This document shows positions 43,356 to 52,742 of a stretch of DNA of 53,684 bases, piece by piece. This DNA is from Planctomycetota bacterium (GTDB taxonomy: Bacteria > Planctomycetota > Brocadiia > CAIUPP01), in the NCBI GenBank assembly GCA_022705425.1, contig JAKJEM010000005.1:5907-59590 (forward strand), given 5' to 3'. The stretch's first letter is position 1. Each line of letters begins with the position of its first letter. The notes under the pieces are model-generated. The model did not search any database and was not told the origin of the DNA. It saw nothing but the letters and a program-made list of their open reading frames with translations. The position numbers and the translations under genes are program-made.

Positions 43356-46340
43356 CTATTTCCCGGCCAGCGCCAGCGCTTTGGCGGCATACTGCGCCAC
43401 CTGCGGATTGGGGTCGGAGGTCAGGCGATTCAGCGCCTCGCACGCGACAGCCCGTAGTGCGGTGCGCTGAGATTCCTCCCGGCGGGAATGACTCAGAACC
43501 TTGCCCAGCGCCGAGGCGGCCAGCCGCCGAACCTCCCCCTCCGGCGACGCCGTGCCGTGCCCCAGGAAGGCTACGCCGAACCACCCGCACAGTTCCCCCG
43601 CCGCCCACACGGCCCGCGCGCGCCGGCGCACGGAGCCCTCGTCCGCTGCGAGTCGTTCCAGGCGGGCGGCGACCTCGGCGGGGTGGAAGAGGCGGATTTC
43701 CTCGACAAGGGCCTGTGCGCGCTCACGCTCGCATGTCAGCAGTTCGCGCAGGAGGCCGTCCAGCGCCCCGGCGCTTCCGCCCGGCATTGACGCGCCCGCG
43801 TCCGGGAGGTCATCCGCCGCCGGTTGAAGCGTCGGCGGGGAAGGTTCCTCTCGCATGTCGGCGCGCAGATCCGACTCCGGAGATGCATCCGTTTCAGCCG
43901 GAGAGGGTCCGCTCGCAGGCGCCGCGCAGGCGCGGACGTTCTGCTCCCGCATCTCCTCCAGCCGCCGCCGTCCGCCTTCCGTCAACTCGACCACGGGATA
44001 TTCCGCGCGCCGGTCCTGTTCCACCAGCCGCTCAGCGAGCAACGACTGAATCACCGCCTTCACGCGCGCGCGCGGCGCGCGCACGGCGCCGTACGCGGCC
44101 AGTTCCCCCGCGCCCGACCGCTCGATCCACGCCGCCTTTGACCCTGTGAGTACCTCGACGAGTTTCCCAACCCCTACGGAAGGATGAATCTCCGCCACGC
44201 ACTCGAGGGCGGCCCGGCGGATGTCGGCATCGGCGAAGGACTCGGTGGCGGGGGCGATCCGGGCCGCTCGTGCGGCGGGCGGGGGAGCGCACTCCTTGTC
44301 GGCGAAGCGCTCGCCCAGCGCCGTCAGCCGCAGCGTCGGCTGTCCTGTCTCGCGGCTCTCGGCGAGGTAGCCCTCCTCCCGCAATCGGTCAATCACGTCG
44401 CGTACGACCTCGATCCGCGCCGACACGCGCCCGTAGGCCGGGTTGCGGTTCATGCCGTACCGAGTGATCTTCTTCTGCTTCGAACCGGTGACCACGGCCG
44501 CCAGCAGCGCCGCGCCGACGGGAAAGCGCTGGTGCCGCACGGCGTGCAGCACCGGCAGCGCAATGCCCGGGTGCGCCGCCAGCACATCCGCCCCGGCCTC
44601 GCTCCCGCCGCGGCGGTCGCACCGGTCGCAGTGGCCGCAGTCGCTCCCTCCCGCTTCGCCGAAGTAACGCAGGATGAAGCGCTGGCGGCACGACATCTCA
44701 TGGATGTACGCCTCCATCTGCGCCAGCTTCTCCTCTTCGACCCGCCGGAGCGCCTCCTGGGCGCGCCAGTCAATGGGCAGCCGGTCGAAGGGAGGCGGGG
44801 CGGCCGCCAGCTTCTCGATCCCGCGTCCGCGGAAGGGGGGATGGTACGCGAGCGCGCCGGCTTCGTCGAGGGCCGACAGGGCGCGGCGCGCCTGCTCCTC
44901 GGTCAGCCCGGCGGCGCGGGCGGCATCGCGCAGGTCCACCTCGTAGCGGCCCGGCGTCTCCAGGTCCGCCGATACGGCCAGCGCCTCGAAGACCCGCCGC
45001 TGATGGTCGCCGCGGAGCGTGGCGATCACCTGGGCGCCGGGGCGCAGGATGTCTATCCCCGCCGTGGCCGTTCCCTCGAGGGCGCGCGTCACCCCGGCCC
45101 CGTCCAGCAGGCGCAACGCCGCACCCACCTGCCCCTCCTTCGCCTCGCCGGGCAGCCGGCGGGCGATCTCCCGGTACGTCATCATCACCGGATTCTCGGG
45201 ACGCGCCCACAGGAAGGAGTAGAGTTCCTCGATCATCGTCCTCGGCGGGTAGTTCAGGTCCACAAAGAACTCCCGCAGCATCCGGTCGGCGGAGGAGTAG
45301 AGCAGGACACAGCGCGCGGGGGCGCCGTCGCGCCCGGCGCGTCCGATCTCCTGGTAGTACTGCTCCACGGAACCGGGGTAGTGATAATGGACCACGAAGC
45401 GGACGTCGGGCTTGTCAATGCCCATGCCGAAGGCGATCGTCGCCACGGCCACGCGCGCGCGACCGGAAAGGAACTCCTCCTGCGCCCTGGCGCGGCTCTC
45501 CGGGTCCAGCCCCGCGTGGTAGGCCCGAACGCCCGGCATCACCGCGCTCAGCGCCGCCGCCAGCCCGTCCGCCGCGCGACGCGTCCCCACGTAGATAATA
45601 CCGGAGCCCGGCTCCCGCGCCAACAGAGAGCGAAGGTACTCCTCCTTCTGCGCGTCATCGCGCTTGTGGAGGACGGACAGGTGCAGGTTTGGGCGCTCGA
45701 AGCCGTGGACGTGGACATCCACCTCGCCGGGGCTGAGCCCCAGGCACTGGATGATGTCGCGCTGCACGCGCGGAGTGGCCGTGGCCGTCAGGGCGGTGAC
45801 CGGCGCGCCGCCGAGTTCGTCGCGGAAGGGCTTCAGCCGCCGGTAGTCCGGGCGAAAGTCGTGGCCCCACTCGCTGATGCAGTGCGCCTCGTCCACCGCC
45901 ATGCGCGCCACCGCCACACGCCGCAGCATCTCACGGAAGGACGCCACGCGGAAGCGCTCCGGGGCCACGTAGAGGAGCCGCACCTCGCCCGCGACGCAGC
46001 GCTCGATCTCGCGCCGCTGCTCCTCGGGGCTGAGGCTGGAGTTGATGAACGACGCCGCCGCCCCCTTGCGACGCAACTCGTCCACCTGGTCCTTCATCAG
46101 CGCGATCAGCGGCGACACCACCAGCGTGATTCCCGGCGTCAGCAGGGCCGGAAGCTGATAGAGCAACGACTTGCCGCTGCCGGTCGGCATAACCACCAGC
46201 AGGTTCCGCCCGGCCAGCACGGACGTCAGCACCGCCTCCTGTCCGGGCCGAAAGGCGGCATGCCCGAAGACGCGGCGCAACGCCTCGCGCGCGGGCGCAA
46301 GCGCGTCTCCCGAGGGGGTCGGCGACGGCATGGGCGTCAT
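43356..46340 (-). CDS. recQ: RecQ helicase with duplicated winged helix and HEAT tail
   Basis: 994 residues against about 600 for E. coli RecQ. The ATG at 46340 overlaps the nitroreductase stop (ATGA), so I take that start. Helicase core: Walker A MPTGSGKS (51-58), DEAH 150-153, motif VI QEIGRAGRDG (330-339). Zinc ligands C551, C568, C571, C574. A winged-helix RQC-like unit (586-682) is followed by a similar second unit (706-792); both start with a TGSK turn and share RVxARI/RARVKAVI-type helices. After a Pro/Ser/Asp linker (800-855) comes an alpha-helical repeat domain (857-994) that reads like HEAT repeats. No HRDC domain is evident. Confidence 0.92.
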   Translation of the reverse strand: MTPMPSPTPSGDALAPAREALRRVFGHAAFRPGQEAVLTSVLAGRNLLVVMPTGSGKSLLYQLPALLTPGITLVVSPLIALMKDQVDELRRKGAAASFINSSLSPEEQRREIERCVAGEVRLLYVAPERFRVASFREMLRRVAVARMAVDEAHCISEWGHDFRPDYRRLKPFRDELGGAPVTALTATATPRVQRDIIQCLGLSPGEVDVHVHGFERPNLHLSVLHKRDDAQKEEYLRSLLAREPGSGIIYVGTRRAADGLAAALSAVMPGVRAYHAGLDPESRARAQEEFLSGRARVAVATIAFGMGIDKPDVRFVVHYHYPGSVEQYYQEIGRAGRDGAPARCVLLYSSADRMLREFFVDLNYPPRTMIEELYSFLWARPENPVMMTYREIARRLPGEAKEGQVGAALRLLDGAGVTRALEGTATAGIDILRPGAQVIATLRGDHQRRVFEALAVSADLETPGRYEVDLRDAARAAGLTEEQARRALSALDEAGALAYHPPFRGRGIEKLAAAPPPFDRLPIDWRAQEALRRVEEEKLAQMEAYIHEMSCRQRFILRYFGEAGGSDCGHCDRCDRRGGSEAGADVLAAHPGIALPVLHAVRHQRFPVGAALLAAVVTGSKQKKITRYGMNRNPAYGRVSARIEVVRDVIDRLREEGYLAESRETGQPTLRLTALGERFADKECAPPPAARAARIAPATESFADADIRRAALECVAEIHPSVGVGKLVEVLTGSKAAWIERSGAGELAAYGAVRAPRARVKAVIQSLLAERLVEQDRRAEYPVVELTEGGRRRLEEMREQNVRACAAPASGPSPAETDASPESDLRADMREEPSPPTLQPAADDLPDAGASMPGGSAGALDGLLRELLTCERERAQALVEEIRLFHPAEVAARLERLAADEGSVRRRARAVWAAGELCGWFGVAFLGHGTASPEGEVRRLAASALGKVLSHSRREESQRTALRAVACEALNRLTSDPNPQVAQYAAKALALAGK

Positions 46341-46960
46341 CCCACAAAGCGCACAAAGATCTCCAGCGGCCGCTTGCGTGGCCCGCTGCCCTGGTGCGTC
46401 GCGTAGCCGACCGGCACCACGGCCATGAACTCCCCGCGCGGTTCGCCCAGGAAGGTCAGCACGTCGTCCTTGATGAGGAAGAGCACCCCCAGCCAGACCG
46501 TGGCCAGCCCCAGCGACGTGGCCGCCAGGAGCAGGTTCTCGACCGCCGCCGCCGAGCTCTGGATTTCCATCGTGCGGAAGAAGTCGGCCGCCCCTTCCCC
46601 CTCGGCCGCGAAGAGCTCCGTGCCCCGGTGGATCAGCTCGCCGGTGTTCGCCACGGCGACGACGACGGGCGCCGACGCGATGCTGCGCGCCGCCATGCGC
46701 AGGAGGGCCGCCGAGGCGCGCGGGAAGCCTCCCGCCCGCGCGTTGACCAGATTGGCCAGATCGCCGCGCTTGTCCCCCCGCAGCACGACAAAGCGCCACG
46801 ACTGCTGGTTGTGCGCCGAGGGGGCCTGGTTGGCGGCGTGCAGAATCGTCGCGATGTCCTCATCGGAAACGGGCCGGTCGGCGAACATGCGCACACTGCG
46901 ACGGTCGCGAATGACCGTCAACGCGGGGTTGCGCGCCAGAAGCGGGTCGTGAATGCTCAT
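46337..46960 (-). CDS. Nitroreductase-family flavoprotein
   Basis: 207 residues from the ATG at 46960 (AAAGGG upstream). FMN-binding phrases: RDRRSVRMFADRPV (18-31), ANQAPSAHNQQSWRF and the C-terminal VPVGYATHQG. Nitroreductase-fold enzymes reduce quinones, nitro compounds or enones with NAD(P)H. It is translationally coupled to recQ, an unusual partner. Substrate unknown. Confidence 0.85.
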   Translation of the reverse strand: MSIHDPLLARNPALTVIRDRRSVRMFADRPVSDEDIATILHAANQAPSAHNQQSWRFVVLRGDKRGDLANLVNARAGGFPRASAALLRMAARSIASAPVVVAVANTGELIHRGTELFAAEGEGAADFFRTMEIQSSAAAVENLLLAATSLGLATVWLGVLFLIKDDVLTFLGEPRGEFMAVVPVGYATHQGSGPRKRPLEIFVRFVG

Positions 46961-47029
46961 GCCAGGCCCTTTCGTATCTCCGCGCAACGGGTTCTGATCA
47001 GCAGCGGCGCGTCGCCGCCCGACGCCGTC

Positions 47030-47035
47030 ATTATA
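47030..47035 (-). promoter_or_regulatory. -10 box before nitroreductase-recQ
   Basis: A perfect TATAAT on the minus strand, 70 bp before the nitroreductase start. The -35 position is poor, so this is tentative. Confidence 0.35.
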
Positions 47036-47054
47036 CGTCCCGCGCCCCGGCGGG

Positions 47055-48125
47055 TCACCCTTCGTCCACCTCCTGCGCCGCGCCCCGTCCGGGCGCATCG
47101 CGCAGCGGATCGCAATGCACCTCCAGGACGTCCAGTTCGATGCAGTCGCACGGCGCCCCCAGCAAACCGCCCACCGACGGGCGGGTGCGGCCCTCGTCGC
47201 CGGAGATGAACTCCTTGATGTACGTCCCCGACTCCGCGCGCAACGTAATCCGGAACCGTTCGACCCGCGGCCCGTCGCCCGGGATCTCGATGGCGCACTC
47301 GCGCACCGTCCGCCGACGCACACGGTTCGGCCGTCGGTGCAACACACGGCGCGGCGTTTCCTGCGTCAGTTCGACCCCGCGCAGCCCCGCCAGCGCCTCC
47401 ACCCGCGCGCGCGCGGCGGGAACCAGGCAGTGAACCACGGCGCTGTAGGTCTTGTCCGGCGCAAAGAGGCGCAACCGGTCTCGCAGCGCCGCGTCCGCGA
47501 AACGCAGTTCCTCGACGCCCATCTCCGCCGCATGTTCCCGGTTCACCTGTTCCTGAACCGGCCCCAGGTCGAACGTCCGGCGGCGCGGATCGCGGCACTC
47601 AAGGATGAAGGGGCGTCCGCGTCCGAGCATCCGCGCGTCAACGTCCTCGCGCCCGATACTGTGAAACTTGCTCCCCGTCGCCCCCGAAAGCGCCAGGATC
47701 GGCCCCGCCAGCAGTTCTTCCACCGTCACCGCGAAGCGCTTGCCCGTGCCTCCGCAGCGCGCGCACCCCTGCCCGCCGCACCAACGACACGGCCAGCGGC
47801 TTTGCGGGATCTGGCGCGAGAGTTTCCGGTAGCGCCCGTAGATCAGCAACGGCGTGACCCTTGGCTCGATGGTTCCCTCCGGGTAGTTCAGCGTGATGCG
47901 GACATCGGGTGATTGCAGCCGGGCCAGCAGCTCCGGCGCCAGCCGTTCGACACGTTCCCCCACCCGCCGGTTCACCTCCCGCTTCAAGGCCGTCGCCGTC
48001 GCCTCGTCCTCCGCGCCCTTCACGCGCGTCCCGAGCCAGAAGGTGTCAAAAGCATACTCCCCCCGCAACGCCAGCACCTGGCGCGCCAGCGACTCGATCA
48101 CCCGCCCGTCCATCTGCTCCGCCAT
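47055..48125 (-). CDS. pus10: Pus10-type tRNA pseudouridine synthase
   Basis: 356 residues from the ATG at 48125 (ATG 48113 also possible). Pus10 isomerises U54 and/or U55 of tRNA in archaea and eukaryotes. Family features: YGRYRKLSRQIPQSRWPC (96-113), a zinc knuckle C113/C116/C121/C124 in CRWCGGQGCARC, the catalytic loop GREDVDARMLG (158-168, probable nucleophile D161), LTQETPRRVLHRRPN (253-267), and the C-terminal GTYIKEFISGDEGRTRPSV (300-317). The N-terminal 95 residues correspond to a shortened accessory domain. Bacteria normally use TruB for U55. The gene has its own strong promoter. Confidence 0.9.
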   Translation of the reverse strand: MAEQMDGRVIESLARQVLALRGEYAFDTFWLGTRVKGAEDEATATALKREVNRRVGERVERLAPELLARLQSPDVRITLNYPEGTIEPRVTPLLIYGRYRKLSRQIPQSRWPCRWCGGQGCARCGGTGKRFAVTVEELLAGPILALSGATGSKFHSIGREDVDARMLGRGRPFILECRDPRRRTFDLGPVQEQVNREHAAEMGVEELRFADAALRDRLRLFAPDKTYSAVVHCLVPAARARVEALAGLRGVELTQETPRRVLHRRPNRVRRRTVRECAIEIPGDGPRVERFRITLRAESGTYIKEFISGDEGRTRPSVGGLLGAPCDCIELDVLEVHCDPLRDAPGRGAAQEVDEG

Positions 48126-48186
48126 CCTCGGTGCGTTCCCACGAAAGGGCCAGGGGCGTCGCCCCCCCGATGTCGCCGGGGAGGGC

Positions 48187-48215
48187 ATTCTAGGACGCTT
48201 CTGGAACGACGTCAA
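48187..48215 (-). promoter_or_regulatory. Promoter of pus10
   Basis: On the minus strand TTGACG (48215-48210), 17 bp, TAGAAT (48192-48187), 62 bp before the start. Confidence 0.65.
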
Positions 48216-48277
48216 CCGTTGTGATACAAAGGGGGCGCCTCTCATGCCGGTTGTCGCGCATTCTGGAGACCTGACCG

Positions 48278-49627
48278 ATGCCCGCAAGAGCCCTGGTTGC
48301 CGTGTTCGTTCTCGGCGTTGCGCTTCTTCCCGGCCCGCGCGCCGGCCTCGCCGCCCCGGAAAGGCCCCCGATGATGCCCTTCGACCCGCCCCTGAAATGG
48401 AAGATGGACCCTGCGGTCTATCGCCAGGATTTCACCAAGACCGACACGTGGAAGGCGGTGACCGGACGACTCGACTGGCGCGCGGACGCCATGCTCCTTC
48501 CCGCCGAGCCGGCCTCCAAGGCCCTGTTCGTCGCCTTCCCCCACCATCGCCCGGGGGGCAGCGCGGCCTATCTATTGCGTCTGCGTTTCGGCGACCCGGC
48601 GCGCGGCGCCTTCAAGATCGCCGTCAACGTCTTCGACCACACCGTCAACGTCCTCGGCGGACGCCCCAGGTTTCCCGACCAGATGCGCCTGGGCGCCGAG
48701 GACAGCCTCGCCTGGACTCCCGAAGGCGGCGCTGTGGCGCGCCTGCAGGACCAGGCCGGTCCCATCGCCTGGCGCCCCGAACCGGGACGCGAGTACGACA
48801 TTCGCTTCGTCTGCGTGGATCGCTTCAAGGCGCTCTTCATCAACGGCGAACGCATCGCCGCCGCGTGGGTGCAAACGCCCTGGGTCGGCGTCGAAGGGGA
48901 CCTGACACTCGAAAGCTCCGGCCTTGAATTGACGCTGTCCGGCCTCGAGGTCCGTCAGACCGGCTGGGACCTTCCCGCCCGGCGCTACGAGCGTGGGGAA
49001 CTCCTGGACGCGGATGACTTCACCGATCCCGCTGCCACCGAACGCGGCTGGGTCTATGAACTCAAGGACGCGGGGGAGGCCGTCCGCAAGCCGCTCCTCC
49101 GAGACGGCTGGCTGCGCGCGGAGCCCTATTCGGCCGTCTGGCGACGCCGCGCCGGTGATGGACCCGTGATCTACACCTTCGACTGCCGCCCGGTCCCCAA
49201 GGACCCCGCCCGCCCGGAGACGATCACCGACGCCATCTTCTTCTTCCAGGCCTCCTGGTACAACCTGCCCTTCGATTTCTTCATCCGCAAGCACTACGAC
49301 GAGCGCCACTCCGTATACGGCGACTTGCAGGGTTACTGGCTGGACTGGGGCGGCAACGGTAACCGGACGACGCGCCTGCGGAAGTTGCCCTATCGCCAAC
49401 TCCTGCTGCAGAGCATCGCCCCCGAAGACCAGCTCAAGCCCGGACGCATCCACGCCGTTGAGATGCTCTGCGCCGACTCCGAACTGCGATTCTCCGCCGA
49501 CGGGCGCGTGATCTTGCAGTGCTTCGACCTGACGCCTTACCGCAGCGGGCATTTCGGGATGCTCGGGTTCGTCCGCGCAACGGAGATCCGGAACTTCAAG
49601 GTCTACCGCGCGCGCCTTGTCGAATAG
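48278..49627 (+). CDS. Secreted lectin-like (DUF1961-related) protein
   Basis: 449 residues with a signal peptide of about 26 residues (ALVAVFVLGVALLPG core, cut near LAA). The N-terminal half and the C-terminal half each look like a concanavalin-type sandwich. The second (from about 243, GELLDADDFTDPAATERGW) resembles the DUF1961-type protein at 32704 in its opening and in the late phrase SADGRVILQCFD. A carbohydrate-binding role outside the cytoplasm is inferred. Start choice rests on the signal peptide; the SD is weak. Confidence 0.65.
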   Translation: MPARALVAVFVLGVALLPGPRAGLAAPERPPMMPFDPPLKWKMDPAVYRQDFTKTDTWKAVTGRLDWRADAMLLPAEPASKALFVAFPHHRPGGSAAYLLRLRFGDPARGAFKIAVNVFDHTVNVLGGRPRFPDQMRLGAEDSLAWTPEGGAVARLQDQAGPIAWRPEPGREYDIRFVCVDRFKALFINGERIAAAWVQTPWVGVEGDLTLESSGLELTLSGLEVRQTGWDLPARRYERGELLDADDFTDPAATERGWVYELKDAGEAVRKPLLRDGWLRAEPYSAVWRRRAGDGPVIYTFDCRPVPKDPARPETITDAIFFFQASWYNLPFDFFIRKHYDERHSVYGDLQGYWLDWGGNGNRTTRLRKLPYRQLLLQSIAPEDQLKPGRIHAVEMLCADSELRFSADGRVILQCFDLTPYRSGHFGMLGFVRATEIRNFKVYRARLVE

Positions 49628-49678
49628 GCCGCCTGTGGCGGACCGCGGCGCCCACGGCGCGCCCTTGCCCGCGCCGCC

Positions 49679-49708
49679 TTGATTCCCCCGATCCCCCGCA
49701 CCTATAAT
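49679..49708 (+). promoter_or_regulatory. Promoter of CNNM/CBS operon
   Basis: TTGATT (49679-49684), 18 bp, perfect TATAAT (49703-49708), 65 bp before the start. Confidence 0.6.
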
Positions 49709-49773
49709 CTGTTTGTGTCCACCGCGCGGCGCGGCGTCGCCCCGCCGGCGGGCCGGACGTAATGAGGCCGCCG

Positions 49774-51039
49774 ATGGAAGTCCTGATCGCGCGCATTCCC
49801 ATACTGGCCGTCATCCTGGGCCTGTTGTGCTGCTCGGCCTTCTTCAGCGCCACGGAGACCGCCCTCTTCTCCCTCAGCCGCGAGGAGCTGCGCCGCTGCG
49901 AGCGCGACGCCCGCGGGCCGGGCCGCTACATCACCCTGTTGATGAACGACACGCCGACCTTTCTGGCGGCGATCCTGTTCGGCAACATGGTGGTCAACGT
50001 GAGCCTGTACTCTCTGTGCGTGTTGATCACGATGGACTACGCCGCGCGCGGCCAGCACGGCGCAGCGGCTTTGACGGGCCTCGTGTCCCTCCTGGGCGTC
50101 GTCATCTTCGGCGAAGTCAGCCCGAAGGGCGTGGCGGTGGGCCGCCCCCATCAGGTGGCCCAGTGGCTCGCGCCGATCGCCTACTACTTCTACCGGCTGG
50201 TCCGTCCGGTGGCGACGCTGCTGCGGCGCATTGCCGAGGGCTTCACCCGTTACCTCTCGCGCCACTTCGCGCCGGCCCCCTACGTCACCCGCGAGGAGCT
50301 CAAGACCGTCGCCGCCATGGCCGAGCAGCAGGGGGCGCTCGACACCAACACGCGCGGGATGATCGAGCAGGTCGTCGAGCTGGCCGACCTGCGCGCCAAG
50401 CACATCATGACGCCGCGCGTGGACGTCGTCATGTTCAACCTGTCCCTCGGACGCGAGGAGTTCTGCCGCCTGGCGCGCAGCCGCCGCCTCGACCGCGTCA
50501 TCGCCTACGATCGGGCGCTCGACAACGTCGTCGGCGCCCTCTTCGCGCGCGACGTCTTCGTCTTTCCCCAGGCGGACTTGCGCGACCTGCTGATGCCCGT
50601 TCAGTTCGTGGCCGAGACGCAGCGCGTGGACAAGCTCGTGCAGCAGCTCTCCCGCGAGCGCGATTCTGTTGCCATCGTCGTGGACGAGTACGGCGGCATG
50701 TCCGGCCTGGTCACTCTCCAGCACATCCTGCACGAAGTCATCGGCGAAATCCGCGACGGGACCGGCGTCCGGGAACCGCCCGTCCGCATGATTGACGAAG
50801 ACACCTACAGCATCTCCGGCGCGCTGAACACCCGCGACTGGCCCGCGATGATGGCCGACGCCCTGCTGCGTCCGGGGGTCGAAACCGTCGGCGGCATCGT
50901 CATGTCCCTCTTCGGACGTGTGCCCAGGGAAGGCGACGCAACGGAGTGGCAGGGGCTGCGGTTCACCGTCGAGAAGATGACCGGCCACCGCATCGTCCGC
51001 GTCCGGGTGCAGCGCATCCGGAGGGAGGAGGAGGCATGA
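49774..51039 (+). CDS. CNNM/CorC-family membrane protein with CBS pair
   Basis: 421 residues from the ATG at 49774 (GAGG five bases upstream; ATG at 49762 is in frame). Order: DUF21/CNNM transmembrane domain (about 1-180, with FFSATETALFSLS), a CBS pair (about 205-325), and a C-terminal CorC/HlyC domain (about 335-415). The family is linked to magnesium efflux or homeostasis. Overlaps the next, related gene by 4 bp (ATGA). Confidence 0.9.
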   Translation: MEVLIARIPILAVILGLLCCSAFFSATETALFSLSREELRRCERDARGPGRYITLLMNDTPTFLAAILFGNMVVNVSLYSLCVLITMDYAARGQHGAAALTGLVSLLGVVIFGEVSPKGVAVGRPHQVAQWLAPIAYYFYRLVRPVATLLRRIAEGFTRYLSRHFAPAPYVTREELKTVAAMAEQQGALDTNTRGMIEQVVELADLRAKHIMTPRVDVVMFNLSLGREEFCRLARSRRLDRVIAYDRALDNVVGALFARDVFVFPQADLRDLLMPVQFVAETQRVDKLVQQLSRERDSVAIVVDEYGGMSGLVTLQHILHEVIGEIRDGTGVREPPVRMIDEDTYSISGALNTRDWPAMMADALLRPGVETVGGIVMSLFGRVPREGDATEWQGLRFTVEKMTGHRIVRVRVQRIRREEEA

Positions 51040-52007
51040 TCCTCACCCTCTTCCTGGTCGTCCTGGGCATCCTGCTTGCGGGCTTCTACAACGGCGCGGA
51101 GACGGGGGCCTACCGCGTGAACCGCCTGCGCGTGCGCCACGAAATGGAGAAGGGTTCGCTGCTGGCCCGGTTGACGTACAGCTGCACCCAGGACATGGGC
51201 CGGCTCATCTGCACCACGCTCGTCGCCAGCAACGCGGCCGTCTATGTCGCATCGCTGCTGGTGACGACCCTGCTTCAGCCGTACTTCAAGTCCGAAATCG
51301 CCGCCGACGTCACCTGCACGCTGGTGCTCGCTCCCATCCTTCTGATCGTGTCCGACGTAATCCCCAAGAGCATCTACCAGGTCTTTCCGCAAGTGATGAT
51401 GCGATGGTCCTCGCCGCTGCTGTGGGTGACGGGCAAGGCGTTGTGGATTGTCACCACGCTGCTGCTCTGGCTGGTGGCCTTCTGGCGCTTCGTCCTGCGC
51501 GTGCGGGGCTCCTCCCATGACCTCGTTGTGACCACGCAGTACCTGAACTCCCTCCTGGCCGCCGGCGCGCAAGAGGGCACGCTGTCGCCCCAGCAGGACA
51601 TCATGGTCCGGAACGTCATGCAGCTCGGCGCGCGGCGGGTGCGGACGATCATGATCCCCCTGGCCGACGTCCACATGATCCCCCTCGACGCCACGCCCGT
51701 GGCCGCGCGGAAGGTCATGGCCCAGTACGATCACGAGCGCTTCCCCGTGTACGACGGCTCGCGCGAGAACGTCGTCGGCATCGTGCGCGCGCTCGATTAT
51801 CTCTGCGAAGGCGGCGACCTGGCCGCGTTCGTCCGCAAGCCCGTTTACATCCCCGCCGCGCGCTCGATTGACGAGGCCTTCCGCCGCCTGCAACAGGGCG
51901 GACAGCTCATCGGCATCGTGGTGGACAGCCACAACCGCGCCGTCGGCGTGATCACCGTGGACGATCTGCTGCGCGAGGTGATGGTCGCCACGCGCAAGAA
52001 CCTCTGA
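51036..52007 (+). CDS. CNNM-family membrane protein, short paralogue
   Basis: 323 residues, SD GGAGGAGGAGG. It has the DUF21/CNNM membrane domain (GFYNGAETGAYRVNRLR near the start) and a CBS pair but ends before a CorC/HlyC domain. The tandem pair may form a heterodimer, since CNNM proteins work as dimers; that is inference. Confidence 0.88.
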   Translation: MILTLFLVVLGILLAGFYNGAETGAYRVNRLRVRHEMEKGSLLARLTYSCTQDMGRLICTTLVASNAAVYVASLLVTTLLQPYFKSEIAADVTCTLVLAPILLIVSDVIPKSIYQVFPQVMMRWSSPLLWVTGKALWIVTTLLLWLVAFWRFVLRVRGSSHDLVVTTQYLNSLLAAGAQEGTLSPQQDIMVRNVMQLGARRVRTIMIPLADVHMIPLDATPVAARKVMAQYDHERFPVYDGSRENVVGIVRALDYLCEGGDLAAFVRKPVYIPAARSIDEAFRRLQQGGQLIGIVVDSHNRAVGVITVDDLLREVMVATRKNL

Positions 52008-52040
52008 ACCACACAGAACCCGGACAAGAAAGGCTCCGCC

Positions 52041-52742
52041 ATGAAACTGACCTTCCGCACAACGGCGCTGCTCGCGGCGATTCTCTCCGTCGGCCTGGCC
52101 CTCTGCTGCCGCCACACGACCGTTCCCTCGCCCCTGGGGCCTGAGCCGCGCGCCGCCGCCGCCCCGGCGCCGGCAACCCCGCCCGACCGCCCGGCCGACT
52201 GGGCCACCCCGCTGGACCACCCCGGTCTGCCCAACCTCCACCGGGTGGACGACCACCTCTACCGCGGCGCCCAGCCCACCGGCGACGGCTTCCGCGAACT
52301 CAAGGCCCTGGGCGTCCGGACGGTGATCAACCTCCGCAACTTCCACTCCGAGCGCCACGCCGCAAGCCAGGCCGGACTCGCCCTCGAGGAAATCCCGCTC
52401 ACTCCGGCGCACATCACCGAAGAGGACGCCCTCCGCTTCCTGCGCGTGGTGGCCGACAAGAGCCGGGGCCCCTTCTTCGTCCACTGCCAGCACGGCGCAG
52501 ACCGCACCGGAACGATGATGGCCGTCTACCGTGTCGTCGTCTGCGACTGGTCGAAGGCGGAGGCGCTCGATGAGATGGTCAACGGCGGATTCGGCTTCCA
52601 CGTCGTCTGGGAGAACCTGCCGAAGTTCATCGAGTCGCTGGACGTGGAGAAGCTTCGGCGCGCCGCGGGGATACGGCCTCCGGCGTCCGGTCCCTCCGTT
52701 GAACCGCCCCCGCCGCCCACGCCGGGCACGCCGTTGAGCTGA
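52041..52742 (+). CDS. Secreted dual-specificity/tyrosine phosphatase-like protein
   Basis: 233 residues with SD AGAAAGG. A signal peptide with two Cys (LALCCRH) may be lipidated although the box is not canonical. A Pro/Ala-rich linker leads to a phosphatase domain whose P-loop H148-C149-Q-H-G-A-D-R155-T-G is intact. YRGAQPTGDGFRELKALG is typical of the DSP-like family also seen in plant and bacterial inositol-phosphate phosphatases. The tail is Pro-rich. Substrate outside the cytoplasm unknown. It follows the CBS gene by 33 bp. Confidence 0.82.
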   Translation: MKLTFRTTALLAAILSVGLALCCRHTTVPSPLGPEPRAAAAPAPATPPDRPADWATPLDHPGLPNLHRVDDHLYRGAQPTGDGFRELKALGVRTVINLRNFHSERHAASQAGLALEEIPLTPAHITEEDALRFLRVVADKSRGPFFVHCQHGADRTGTMMAVYRVVVCDWSKAEALDEMVNGGFGFHVVWENLPKFIESLDVEKLRRAAGIRPPASGPSVEPPPPPTPGTPLS

